This document shows, piece after piece, positions 26,398-34,879 of a DNA stretch of 64,000 bases (the first letter of the stretch is position 1; every line of letters begins with the position of its first letter). This DNA comes from Bifidobacteriaceae bacterium UBA2724 (GTDB lineage: Bacteria > Actinomycetota > Actinomycetes > Actinomycetales > Bifidobacteriaceae). The DNA is taken from positions 170,335 through 234,334 of the forward strand of contig DEKK01000016.1 of NCBI GenBank assembly GCA_002353815.1, read 5' to 3'. A program made the translations under genes and the position numbers. The notes beneath the pieces are model-generated. The model saw nothing but the letters and a program-made list of their open reading frames with translations. It was not told the origin of the DNA and searched no databases.

Positions 26398-28095
26398 ATG
26401 AGCGAAGATTGCATGCCGCCCGCAGAAGGTGGCGAGGGCGTCGAGGACGACCCGGACGTCAGCATGACGCGTCCGGCGGTGGATCCGTCCGCCCCCGCCC
26501 CTCAGGCTGCGCCGGGAGCCAGCGAGGCCGATGTGGAGCGCGAAAAGGTGCCCGGCATCACGAGTCTTGACATCGGCCATGCGTTCACGCAGGAGCAATT
26601 CGAATCGGTTGACAGGCTGACCGAACCGATCCCGACTCGTGACGATCTGCCCGAGGCGGACCCCGACACCATCAAGAACGCAGACGTGCAGAACGTCGTC
26701 GCGGCGACCGACACCAGCGCCCCCGCGACTGCGCTGTCGAACGTCGCGGGCGCCGAGGCGCTCAACCCCGAATCGGCGTTCAACGACATGCGCGACCCGA
26801 TGGTCGCCGCCGACGGCTCGCGTCCGTCCAGGGGCGACGTCCTGCGGCTGGGCATCGGCTTCACGCTGTCGGCCGTCCTCTGCGCCATTCCGTGGGTGGC
26901 GCTGAATTCCATCATCTTGCCGGCCGTGTTGGAAAACATCAACTCGGGCGCCAAGGAATCCATGCTCGGCATCGTCAACGCCGTCGGTTCCATCGTGGCG
27001 CTGCTCGCCAACATCATCTTCGGCACATTCTCGGATCTCACGCGCAGCAAGTGGGGCAAGCGCTCGCCGTGGATCATCGCCGGCGGCATCGTCGCCGGCC
27101 TGTCCGTGGGCGCCGTGGTGCTCGTGCAGCACAGCTTCGGCGGGATCCTGTTCTTCTGGTGCATGGCGCAGATGGGCTACAACATCATGCTTGCGCCGTT
27201 CGTCGCCACAATGTCCGACCGCGTGCCCGACAAGTTCCGCGGACGCGTCTCCGGTTTCTATGGCGCGGGCATCGCCGCGGGCCAGACACTCGGTAGCTTC
27301 GTGGGCGCCCGCCTGCTCGACCAGGGCCAGACCGGCATGGACGCCGGCTGGTTCATGGGCATGGGCGTGTTCTGCCTCATCGGCATCATCGTCGTGGCGG
27401 TGTGGCCGCGCGAGAGGAACAACGAAGACGAGCCGCGCGAGAAGTTCTCGGCGCGCATGCTCCTCATGTCGTTCCGTCCGCCGCGCCACGCCCCGGATTT
27501 CTACTACGCTCTGGTCGGCCGCACGCTCATGATGGGCGGCTACTGGATGATCAACTCCTACCAGCTGTACATCGCCCAGGACTACGTCTATCCGGGTGAC
27601 GATTCCGGCAAGGCTCCGGCCCTCATCGCCACGATGTCGGTCGTCACGCTCGTCGTGTCGCTTGTCGCCGCGCTGGGCGCCGGCCCTCTCACCGACAAAA
27701 TCGGCCGCCGCAAGCTGCCGGTCGCCTTGGCGAGCTGCCTGTTCGCCGTCGGCGCCGCGATGCCGCTGCTGTTCCCGAACGCCGTGGGCATGCTGCTCTT
27801 CGCCGCCATCGCCGGCCTGGGCTACGGCACCTACAACGCCATCGACCAGGCGCTCAATGTGTCGGTGCTGCCGAATCCGGAGGAAGCGGGCAAGGATCTG
27901 GGCATCCTGAACCTCGCCAACACGCTGTCGACGGTCATCGGCTCGATCTTCACCTCGGTGATCGTCGTCATCGTCAAGGCCGTGATGGGTGTCTCCGGTA
28001 CGCCGCGCGAGGCCTATGCGGTGGTGTTCATCGTGGCCATCGTGATCGTGCTCATCGCCGCGTGGCTGATCATGCGCATCAAGAAAGTGAAGTGA
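26398..28095 (+). CDS. MFS sugar transporter with long acidic N-terminus
   Basis: 565 aa, 12 predicted membrane helices. Start ATG 26398 has a strong AAAGGAG upstream. The first ~145 residues are an acidic, Pro/Ala-rich, probably cytosolic extension that lacks hydrophobic stretches. The membrane part begins near LRLGIGFTLSAVLCAIPW. The loop FGTFSDLTRSKWGKRSPWI (helix 2-3) is the GPH/sucrose-transporter-like version of the MFS motif, and GPLTDKIGRRKLPVA is the helix 8-9 repeat. Linked to alpha-glucosidase and LacI regulator, so an alpha-glucoside substrate is likely by context. Ends at a strong hairpin. Confidence 0.87.
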   Translation: MSEDCMPPAEGGEGVEDDPDVSMTRPAVDPSAPAPQAAPGASEADVEREKVPGITSLDIGHAFTQEQFESVDRLTEPIPTRDDLPEADPDTIKNADVQNVVAATDTSAPATALSNVAGAEALNPESAFNDMRDPMVAADGSRPSRGDVLRLGIGFTLSAVLCAIPWVALNSIILPAVLENINSGAKESMLGIVNAVGSIVALLANIIFGTFSDLTRSKWGKRSPWIIAGGIVAGLSVGAVVLVQHSFGGILFFWCMAQMGYNIMLAPFVATMSDRVPDKFRGRVSGFYGAGIAAGQTLGSFVGARLLDQGQTGMDAGWFMGMGVFCLIGIIVVAVWPRERNNEDEPREKFSARMLLMSFRPPRHAPDFYYALVGRTLMMGGYWMINSYQLYIAQDYVYPGDDSGKAPALIATMSVVTLVVSLVAALGAGPLTDKIGRRKLPVALASCLFAVGAAMPLLFPNAVGMLLFAAIAGLGYGTYNAIDQALNVSVLPNPEEAGKDLGILNLANTLSTVIGSIFTSVIVVIVKAVMGVSGTPREAYAVVFIVAIVIVLIAAWLIMRIKKVK

Positions 28096-28168
28096 CGCCG
28101 CTGGCGCGCGACCCCGCGGGGCATCGGCCGCAGACCGGTGGGTGCCCGCGGGCCTGCGGCGCATCCGA

Positions 28169-28213
28169 GCGCAGGGCCGTCAGGAGCCGCAGGGGTTCCT
28201 GGCGGCCCTGCGC
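28169..28213 (+). terminator. terminator-like hairpin
   Basis: Long stem GCGCAGGGCCG(T)CAGGA / TCCTG(G)CGGCCCTGCGC with one G-T pair and an 11-nt loop, followed by ATTTCGTT. Marks the end of the MFS transporter transcript. Confidence 0.75.
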
Positions 28214-28396
28214 ATTTCGTTGCATGTCCATCAGTTGCATATGGCAGCACGTTCATAAAGTGGACGCCGGGCTCACGGTCACGCGGCAGCGCCCTACATT
28301 GAGCCTTGCATTCAGCCAAACAGGCTGAAAGTCTTGCAGTTGTGCGTTTTGAGACATTCAAGACGCCATGGGCTTTTTGAAAGGAGGCTTGCCACG
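28214..28396 (+). promoter_or_regulatory. leader of the 64-aa protein
   Basis: 183-bp stretch from the preceding terminator to the start codon. It includes a 7-bp hairpin TTCAGCC-AAACA-GGCTGAA at 28311-28329 and the Shine-Dalgarno AAAGGAGG ending at 28387. A TTGCAT at about 28237 could be a -35 box, but no good -10 pairs with it. Confidence 0.4.
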
Positions 28397-28591
28397 ATGA
28401 AGGCTCTGCGCACCGTCAACCGTAACGCTGTGGTCCTGAACGCACTGGATGCGAATGCGTCCGTTGTTTCCGTTCTGTCCGTCCTGCTCGCTCTGGTCGC
28501 CGTTCTGCGCACTGTCATTATTGACGTCCTGGATGTCGTCATTGACATTCTGCGCCGAATTATTATTTTGCCTTCGTCGCTGGTGAGCTGA
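28397..28591 (+). CDS. 64-aa amphipathic/hydrophobic small protein, function unknown
   Basis: I do not recognise this protein. ATG at 28397 follows AAGGAGG at a 9-base spacing, close to ideal. Of 64 residues more than half are Val, Leu or Ile; there is no Gly, aromatic residue, Cys, His, Glu or Gln. A basic N-terminal third (K2, R5, R9) leads into a hydrophobic stretch (residues 23-37), then a second helix with Asp at 43, 46 and 50 and Arg at 53 and 54, all falling on one face. Flanked by a terminator on the left and a hairpin on the right (28601-28627), so probably its own transcript. Could be a membrane-active peptide, a small transporter subunit or a toxin-like peptide. Confidence 0.65.
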   Translation: MKALRTVNRNAVVLNALDANASVVSVLSVLLALVAVLRTVIIDVLDVVIDILRRIIILPSSLVS

Positions 28592-28600
28592 GAATCTACA

Positions 28601-28627
28601 GAGCCCGCCCGCGATGGGGCGGGGCTC
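28601..28627 (+). terminator. hairpin after the 64-aa protein gene
   Basis: GAGCCCGCCC-GCGATG-GGGCGGGGCTC, ten paired bases with a single bulged G. Starts 9 bp after the stop codon. No strong T-run follows, so termination may be partial and allow read-through into the next transporter gene. Confidence 0.6.
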
Positions 28628-28745
28628 GATAGACACAATCCGTTGCACTCCGCTCGTGTTGGGCACAAAGACAAAGCAATAGGCACAAGCAAACAGGCAC
28701 ATCGCAAACGCAGAGCAAGCAGATGTGCGACGGAGGCAATTCCAC

Positions 28746-30095
28746 ATGAGCACGGCAATGGGCGCCCAAGCCGTTGAGGGCGCTGTCGAAGAAGCTAAAG
28801 AAAAAGTCGAGAAGGTCGCGCGAAATTCCGTGAAGCAGGTCATCGCCGCCTCGATGGTCGGCACGGCGATTGAGTTCTATGACTTCTACGCTTATGGCAC
28901 GGCAGCGGCGAACTATTTCCCCAAGATTTTCTTCACCAACCTCGATAACGACCCCACGGTCGCGCTCCTTGCCTCGCTGCTGACGTTTTCGATCGCCTTC
29001 ATCGCCCGCCCGCTGGGCTCGGTGATCTTCGGTCACTTCGGCGACAAGCTCGGACGCAAGGCCACGCTTGTCGCCTCGCTCCTCACCATGGGTTGCGCCA
29101 CGGTGCTCATCGGATGCCTTCCCACCTATGCGATGTGGGGCATCTGGGCGGTCGTGGTGCTCTGCCTGTGCAGGTTCGTGCAGGGCATCGGCCTGGGCGG
29201 CGAGTGGAGCGGTGCATCGCTCGTGGCCACCGAGAACGCGCCGGACAACAAGCGCGCGACCTACGGGTCGTTCCCGGCGCTGGGCGCCCCTATCGGATTC
29301 TTCCTGTCGAACGGCACCTTCTTCATCCTCGAGGCGACCACCGATGACGAGCAGATGCTGCAGTGGGGCTGGCGCGTGCCGTTCCTGCTCTCCGCAATCC
29401 TCGTGGTCGTGGGCCTCGCGGTCCGCGTCACCATGGAGGAAACCCCGGTGTTCAAGCAGGCCATGGCCAAGCACAAGGTCGTCAAGTCCCCGATCGTCAC
29501 GGTGTTCCGCACGAGCTGGCGCCAGGTGCTGCAGTCCACGTTCATCGTGGCCGTCACCTACACGCTGTTCTACACGCTCGCCACGTGGTCGCTCGCCTAT
29601 GGCACGAACCACCTTGGCTACACGCGCCAGGAATACCTCGGGTTCCTCATGATCTCGATTTTCATGTTCGCCATCTTCATCGTGGTGTCCTGCAACTTCG
29701 CCGATCGCATCGGCCGCCGTCCGGCGCTTGTCGTGTCGTCCGTGCTGCTGGTCGTGTTCGCCGTGTTCTTCCCCTATCTGCTCATGGCGCAGCACGAAAC
29801 CTGGCAGGTGCTTCTGTTCCTGTGCATCGGCTTCGCGCTCATGGGCATGGCGTTCGGCCCGATTGGCGCGTTCCTTCCGGAGCTCTTCCACGCTTCGGTG
29901 CGTTACTCGGGCTCCGGCCTCGGCTATAACCTCGCGGCCATCGTCGGCGCGGCGTTTGTGCCGACCATTGCCACGTGGCTGTCGTCGCACTGGGGCGTGA
30001 AGTCCGTCGGCCTGTATCTCGCCGTCATGGCCGCGTGCTGCCTTGTGGCTGTGCTCACCTGCCATGAGACGAAGGACGCGGATTATACGGAGTGA
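28746..30095 (+). CDS. MHS-type MFS transporter
   Basis: 449 aa, 12 membrane helices, metabolite:H+ symporter branch (ProP, ShiA, KgtP relatives). Features: NSVKQVIAASMVGTAIEFYDFYAYG at the first helix (the GTxIEFYDF signature), GHFGDKLGRKATL in loop 2-3, CRFVQGIGLGGEWSGA in helix 4, and NFADRIGRRPALV in loop 8-9. Substrate is probably a small organic acid or betaine, not determined here. Start ATG 28746 with GGAGG nine bases upstream. The first 30 residues form a short charged helix. No obvious functional link to the neighbouring ilvC. Confidence 0.88.
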   Translation: MSTAMGAQAVEGAVEEAKEKVEKVARNSVKQVIAASMVGTAIEFYDFYAYGTAAANYFPKIFFTNLDNDPTVALLASLLTFSIAFIARPLGSVIFGHFGDKLGRKATLVASLLTMGCATVLIGCLPTYAMWGIWAVVVLCLCRFVQGIGLGGEWSGASLVATENAPDNKRATYGSFPALGAPIGFFLSNGTFFILEATTDDEQMLQWGWRVPFLLSAILVVVGLAVRVTMEETPVFKQAMAKHKVVKSPIVTVFRTSWRQVLQSTFIVAVTYTLFYTLATWSLAYGTNHLGYTRQEYLGFLMISIFMFAIFIVVSCNFADRIGRRPALVVSSVLLVVFAVFFPYLLMAQHETWQVLLFLCIGFALMGMAFGPIGAFLPELFHASVRYSGSGLGYNLAAIVGAAFVPTIATWLSSHWGVKSVGLYLAVMAACCLVAVLTCHETKDADYTE

Positions 30096-30415
30096 CTGTG
30101 TCGCCACGTGCGGCGCATGCCGGGGGCTCTCGTGGTGCCGGTCCGCGCCGCTTTGGAAAAACGTGGGATTAAACGTTTTATCATAAATGAAAATTTCGTC
30201 CAGTTATCGGACACCGTGTTGCCGTTTACAAGACGGTCATGGCTATGATGAGTATCAGGTTTTGGACAAAATCCAATGTCGCTGGTGCTGTTGGTATCCG
30301 GTGGCGGGCCGTAGCGCCTATAGAGGCATTCATGCTGCATTTTCGAATGACAGAGTTCTGCAGCATGGATTATTCAAAACTCAGAAATAAACAAGTTATT
30401 AAGGAGTGCTAAGTT
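30096..30415 (+). other. long leader region of ilvC
   Basis: 320 bp, markedly more AT-rich than the surroundings from about 30150. It contains a candidate promoter/palindrome at 30153-30184. A 55-codon open frame (30245-30412) ends three bases before the ilvC ATG but lacks a ribosome-binding site and has no run of branched-chain codons, so I do not call it an attenuator peptide. Confidence 0.5.
30153..30184 (+). promoter_or_regulatory. ilvC: candidate ilvC promoter with palindromic operator
   Basis: TTGGAA (30153) and TTTTAT (30176) are separated by 17 bp. The -10 overlaps the near-palindrome ATTAAACGTTTTAT with the perfect core AAACGTTT (30171-30178), a plausible repressor site. This would give a 5' leader of about 230 nt. 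Confidence 0.35.
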
Positions 30416-31471
30416 ATGGCAGCTCAGATTTGGTATGAGAAGGACGCGGATCTCTCCGTTCTCGAGGGCAAGACCGTTGTTATCCTCGGCTACGGTTCCC
30501 AGGGTCATGCGCATGCTCTGAACCTTCGCGATTCCGGCGTGCATGTGGTCGTCGCTCTGCGTCCGACTTCCAAGTCCGTCGAATATGCAAAGGAGCAGGG
30601 CCTCGAGGTCATGTCCGTGCCGGAGGCCGCCAAGGTCGCCGATGTCTTCATGTTCCTGGCTCCCGATCAGTACCAGGCCAAGATCTGGAAGAACGACGTT
30701 GAGCCGAACCTGAAGCCGGGTGCAGCACTCGCCTTCGCTCATGGCTTCAACATCCACTACGGCTACATCAAGCCGACCGCCGATCACCCGATCTTCATGG
30801 TCGCCCCGAAGGGCCCGGGCCACATCGTGCGTCGTGAGTACGCCGCCGGCCGTGGCGTGCCGGTCGTCGTCGCCGTCGAGCAGGATCCGGATGGCAACAC
30901 CTGGCCGCTCTGCCTTGCATACGCCAAGGCTCTTGGCGCTCTTCGCGCAGGCGCCATCAAGACCACCTTCACCGAAGAGACCGAGACCGATCTGTTCGGC
31001 GAGCAGGATGTGCTCATGGGTGGCGTGAACCACCTGTGCGAGATGGGCTTCGAGGTGCTGACCGACGCTGGCTACCAGCCGGAGATCGCTTACTTCGAGG
31101 TGTTCCATGAGCTCAAGATGCTCGTTGACCTCGCTAACGAGGGCGGCCTGAACAAGGCTCGTTGGTCTTGCTCCGACACCGCTCAGTACGGCGACTTCAC
31201 CTCCACCGTCATCAACGAGGAGACCCGCAAGCGCATGGAGTATCAGCTCAAGCGCATCCAGGACGGCTCCTTCGCCAAGGAATTCATGGACGACCAGGCC
31301 GCTGGCGCTCCGAAGTTCAAGCAGCTCCAGGAAGAGTACTCTCACCCGAAGCTCGAGACCGTTGGCCCGAAGCTCCGCGCGATGTTCTCCTGGAACCAGA
31401 ACGCCAAGGATGCCGATGCCGATATGGCCGAGTCCTTCAACGGCAAGATCGCTCGTACCCAGGTTCAGTGA
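30416..31471 (+). CDS. ilvC: ketol-acid reductoisomerase
   Basis: Second step of valine/isoleucine synthesis (acetolactate or acetohydroxybutyrate to dihydroxy acid), NADPH- and Mg2+-dependent, cytosolic. 351 aa, class I short form. Motifs: VILGYGSQGHAHALNLRDSG (cofactor Rossmann loop), the RPTSKS phosphate-binding segment, MVAPKGPGHIVRREY, the acidic FTEETETDLFGEQ metal site, and AYFEVFHELKMLVDL. Start has AAGGAG six to ten bases upstream. Codon usage has more T-ending codons than neighbours, as in very highly expressed genes here. Strong terminator follows. Confidence 0.97.
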   Translation: MAAQIWYEKDADLSVLEGKTVVILGYGSQGHAHALNLRDSGVHVVVALRPTSKSVEYAKEQGLEVMSVPEAAKVADVFMFLAPDQYQAKIWKNDVEPNLKPGAALAFAHGFNIHYGYIKPTADHPIFMVAPKGPGHIVRREYAAGRGVPVVVAVEQDPDGNTWPLCLAYAKALGALRAGAIKTTFTEETETDLFGEQDVLMGGVNHLCEMGFEVLTDAGYQPEIAYFEVFHELKMLVDLANEGGLNKARWSCSDTAQYGDFTSTVINEETRKRMEYQLKRIQDGSFAKEFMDDQAAGAPKFKQLQEEYSHPKLETVGPKLRAMFSWNQNAKDADADMAESFNGKIARTQVQ

Positions 31472-31959
31472 GCCTGTTCGGTAGGTTCGTGCCCCGCCGA
31501 TCGCTGGATTATCAGTGAACGGCGGCCGAACCACCGATGAGATCTTCCACGCCGGACCGTGCGCTGCACGGTCCGGCTTTTGTTTATGCGCTGTGTTTAT
31601 GTGCGGTGTTTGGGAACCGTGGTTGCGCGTGGGGTGCGCGCGCGTGGTGTGCGCGCGGGTTGGTGTGCGGTGCGCGTGGGGGTGTGCGTCGTGCGCAGAG
31701 CGGATGATGCGAAGAGCGCTGGGCGCGGGAAACGATGATTGGGCGAGGAGGACGTTTGAGATGGAATTGCACAACGTTGCATCGCACCGTGGCAATCTGA
31801 ATAGGTATGGCATAGCATGGCAAGTGATAGACACAGTGTGGCGCTGTCGGACCGCATCGCTGTCTATGACGCCGATGCGATCGCAGTGCCTCCGATTGCG
31901 TCGCGCTGCGGCGGAGCCGCTGCTCGACGCAATGAATGCATACATATCTAGGGGTGCAC
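31472..31959. other. intergenic region with GT-rich low-complexity stretch
   Basis: 488 bp. It holds the ilvC terminator and then, at about 31620-31695, a stretch of alternating G/T/C (GCGCGCGTGGTGTGCGCGCGG-type) that is low-complexity. The rest up to 31959 carries the promoter of the dehydrogenase. No plausible gene. Confidence 0.55.
31551..31581 (+). terminator. intrinsic terminator of ilvC
   Basis: Perfect 12-bp stem GCCGGACCGTGC / GCACGGTCCGGC, 3-nt loop, then TTTTG. Confidence 0.93.
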
Positions 31960-32904
31960 ATGGCATTGAAGAGAGTAGGAATCATCGGAGTCAACCACGT
32001 CGGGGCGCATGTCGCCAACGCTCTGCTGTATCAAAGCCTCGTGGACGAGCTGTATCTGTGTGACACGAACACCACGCTGTGCACAGCGCAGGTGAACGAC
32101 CTCGTTGACGCGATGAGCTTTTATCCGCGCAGTGCGAAGGTGGTCGATTGCGCCGACCGCTACGAAGAGCTGGCAGGGTGCGATGTAATCGTGAACGCCG
32201 CCGGGCACGTGGCCGCCGCCGCCGGCAACCGTGACGGCGAGCTGCGCGTGACCACCGACGAGGCCAAGAAATTCGCCAAGCGCATCGTGGCCGCCGGGTT
32301 CGCGGGTGTGTTCGTGTCCATCTCGAATCCGAACGACGTCGTCACCGCCGAGATCCAGGGGCTCACGGGCTACGACCACGCCAAGGTCATCGGCTCGGGC
32401 ACTACGCTTGACTCCGCGCGGCTGCGCCATGCACTTGCCTCGGCCACGGGCTTCGACCAGCGCTCCATCAACGCGTGGATGCTGGGCGAGCATGGATTCT
32501 CGGAATTCGCCTGCTGGTCCCACATCACCTTCGGCATCTTGACGCTGCCCGAAGTGGAGAAGCTCACAGGCGTCACGCTCGACCGCGGCACATTCGAGGA
32601 AGCCGCGGCGAAGGGCGGATTCGTGACGTATCGTGGCAAGCAGTGCACGGAATACTCCATTGCCAACTCCGCGACGGAAATCATCATGGCGGTGCTGTGC
32701 GACGCCCACATCATCACGCCCGTCTCGACGTACATTGACGGCGTGTATGGCGAAAGCGGGCTGTATGCGTCGCTGCCGTGTGAAATCGGCGCGAACGGCA
32801 TCGAGAAGGTGCTCGTGCCGGAGCTCACCGACGACGAAATCGAGCGGTGGCACGCGACCTGCGCCCATATCAGCGCCAACATCGCACAGATCCGCTGCTG
32901 GTGA
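31960..32904 (+). CDS. L-2-hydroxyacid dehydrogenase (LDH/hydroxyisocaproate dehydrogenase type)
   Basis: 314 aa, NAD-dependent reduction of 2-oxo acids. Lactate/malate-dehydrogenase fold: RVGIIGVNHVGAHVANALL (NAD loop, with an unusual GVNHVG instead of GxGxxG), VSISNPNDV, the catalytic pair region SARLRHALA and GEHGFSEF (catalytic His). The substrate loop after strand 4 lacks the usual lactate-dehydrogenase QKPGETR sequence and resembles 2-hydroxyisocaproate dehydrogenases, so larger 2-oxo acids (branched or aromatic) are likely. Start ATG 31960 with AGGGGTG upstream; ATG 31936 is possible. A role in amino-acid-derived hydroxy acids is inference. Confidence 0.82.
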   Translation: MALKRVGIIGVNHVGAHVANALLYQSLVDELYLCDTNTTLCTAQVNDLVDAMSFYPRSAKVVDCADRYEELAGCDVIVNAAGHVAAAAGNRDGELRVTTDEAKKFAKRIVAAGFAGVFVSISNPNDVVTAEIQGLTGYDHAKVIGSGTTLDSARLRHALASATGFDQRSINAWMLGEHGFSEFACWSHITFGILTLPEVEKLTGVTLDRGTFEEAAAKGGFVTYRGKQCTEYSIANSATEIIMAVLCDAHIITPVSTYIDGVYGESGLYASLPCEIGANGIEKVLVPELTDDEIERWHATCAHISANIAQIRCW

Positions 32905-32991
32905 TTCGCGGCTGCGTCGATGGCGCACGACGTCTCAACGGCGCGGTGTGCGTCTCACCGCAGCCAGCGCAAACCGCGACCAGCGGATACA

Positions 32992-33030
32992 TGAAAACCC
33001 GCGGCGTGCTTCTCTCGCACACCGCGGGTT
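32992..33030. terminator. bidirectional terminator
   Basis: AAAACCCGCGG / CCGCGGGTTTT flank an inner GTGC / GCAC stem. Lies between convergent genes, 8 bp before the thiD-tenA stop; works on both strands. Confidence 0.88.
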
Positions 33031-33037
33031 TTCCGTC

Positions 33038-34753
33038 TTACAGTACCAGGCCGGGGCGGTCGATGCCTTGGTTGAAGAATCGGTATTCGTGGTCCGACGA
33101 GATGAGCGCGGCCTCCATCATGGCGTCGTAGTTCGCCCGCGAACCCTGGCGCGCCAGGCGGTTGCAGATGGCGATCGCACCGGCGACCGAGGTGTTGAAC
33201 GACGTATCGGAATACAGACCGATCCACGTGCCGAAGGGGTGGGTGGCGAGGTCGATGTGCATGTCGGCGGCGCGTTGCGCGATCTCCATGCCGATGGCGC
33301 CGTACAGCCAGAAGCACGGCAGCAGCACGGCGGCCAGCTCGGCGTAGTTGCCGTGGTCGGCCACGCGGTGCTCGTGCCCGATATAGGCGGCCGTGACGGT
33401 GCTCATGGGCTGGGCCTTAGGCGAATACCCATGGCTCCTGAACCACTCCGCGTGGAACGAGACCTCGGCTTCGACGCCCTCGGACGCGCACTGTGCGAAG
33501 AACACGCGGTCGTGCAGGGTGTCGGCGCGGGACGAGGCAAGGGCGAGAAGCGACGAATAGTCGGTGAGATAGAGGTCGTCCTGGTGCAGATAGAACGAGA
33601 AATCGTCGAGGTTCAGCGTGCCGTCGAGCAGGCGCTGGATGAATGGCATCGAACCGATCGTGCCGCGCAGGTCGCGGGTGCGCATCCAGTAGTCGTCCGA
33701 GAAGGTGCGGGACGTAGGCGGGGCCATCCACGTGAAGTCGATGGGGCCGTGGCCCTTGCCCACATGGAGTCCGTCGGCGGCGGCGATGGCGCCGGTCATC
33801 CAGTCCTTGGCGGCCTGGGCGGTCTCCTGCCATGAGGTGAATTGCGGGCGCAGCGCCGCGAGTGACGACGACAACGAGTCGCCGGTGCCGTGCACATTTA
33901 CGGTGTTGACGCGGCGTCCGGTGAGCGTGACGACGGTCGAATCGGGGGCGGGAAATACCAACGCGTCATTGCATTCGGGAGCGGGGTGCGAGCCGGTGCC
34001 CGCCGTGGCGGCGTCTCTGTGCGACGCGGCATGGGAGCCGGCCGTCTCCGTTTCGTTCAGGGCGAACATGCCGGCTTTGGCGTAGACGATGACGCCGAGC
34101 TCGTCGGCCACCGAGCCGGCCATGGCCACGGCGTCGCTCCATGTGGTGGGCAGCGCGGAGGCGTGTGCCAGGGCGGCGAGTTCGGGCACGTTCGGCGTGA
34201 TCACGTCGGCGTACGGCAGGATCGTGCGCAGCTCCTGCTCGGCGTCCGGGGTGAGAAGCGAATCGCCGGACTTTGCATACATCACCGGGTCGATGACGAC
34301 CCACGGCTTGGGCAGGCCGCGGCGACGGTAGTCGGTGAGCAGCTCGTCCAGCCAATCCCTGACGCAATCCACGATGTCGGTGGTCCCCAGCATGCCGATC
34401 TTCATGGAATCGATCTGCCCGTCGTCGGCCACGGAATCCAGCTGCGCGCGCAGGAAGTCCGGTTCCATGTTCACGATGTCGGTCACGCCCTGGGTGTTCT
34501 GCGCGCACACGCAGGTCATGGCGGCGTATCCGAACACGCCATGCGCGGTGAATGCCTTCATGTCGGCCATGGTGCCGGCGCCGCCGATGGGGTCGGAGCC
34601 CTCGATCGAGAGCACTCGGGCACGGGTGGGCGCGCCATCCGTAGCCTCGGCGTGGTTCTGGTAGCCGAGCACTATCTGCGTGGCTTCGTCGAGCTTCGTC
34701 ATACCGCTCGAAAAAGAAGGTGCCTGGCCGTTGTGCTGCGCGGAATCCGTCAT
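33038..34753 (-). CDS. thiD-tenA: fused HMP-phosphate kinase-like (ThiD) and TenA protein
   Basis: 571 aa. N-terminal ThiD/PdxK-like ribokinase domain: SIEGSDPIGGAGTMADMKAF, VVIDPVMYAKSGDSLL, and NVHGTGDSLSSSLAAL. Note Asp in GTGD where ThiD enzymes carry the Cys of GTGC; the other ThiD in the window has the Cys. The C-terminal ~220 residues are TenA (thiaminase II/salvage): FYLHQDDLYLTDY, LLPCFWLYGAIG with the catalytic Cys, and the closing HEYRFF Glu. Would supply or salvage the thiamine pyrimidine. ATG 34753 has GGAGG seven bases upstream; the open frame is longer. Second gene of the thiD pair, 126 bp after the first. Confidence 0.88.
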   Translation of the reverse strand: MTDSAQHNGQAPSFSSGMTKLDEATQIVLGYQNHAEATDGAPTRARVLSIEGSDPIGGAGTMADMKAFTAHGVFGYAAMTCVCAQNTQGVTDIVNMEPDFLRAQLDSVADDGQIDSMKIGMLGTTDIVDCVRDWLDELLTDYRRRGLPKPWVVIDPVMYAKSGDSLLTPDAEQELRTILPYADVITPNVPELAALAHASALPTTWSDAVAMAGSVADELGVIVYAKAGMFALNETETAGSHAASHRDAATAGTGSHPAPECNDALVFPAPDSTVVTLTGRRVNTVNVHGTGDSLSSSLAALRPQFTSWQETAQAAKDWMTGAIAAADGLHVGKGHGPIDFTWMAPPTSRTFSDDYWMRTRDLRGTIGSMPFIQRLLDGTLNLDDFSFYLHQDDLYLTDYSSLLALASSRADTLHDRVFFAQCASEGVEAEVSFHAEWFRSHGYSPKAQPMSTVTAAYIGHEHRVADHGNYAELAAVLLPCFWLYGAIGMEIAQRAADMHIDLATHPFGTWIGLYSDTSFNTSVAGAIAICNRLARQGSRANYDAMMEAALISSDHEYRFFNQGIDRPGLVL

Positions 34754-34879
34754 AGTCTTGCCTCCGTTGGATGTGTGCCAGCGCGATGTGCATGCGATGC
34801 CGCTGGGCAATATCACGACTTTATCGCGCGGACGGGAATGGAGGAACGGTTCCGATGCAGAAAGTGCGGCGTCGGCAGG

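Noticed and set aside
30245..30412. 55-codon leader frame ending just before ilvC
   Set aside because: No ribosome-binding site and no run of Leu, Val or Ile codons, so not an attenuator peptide as far as can be seen.
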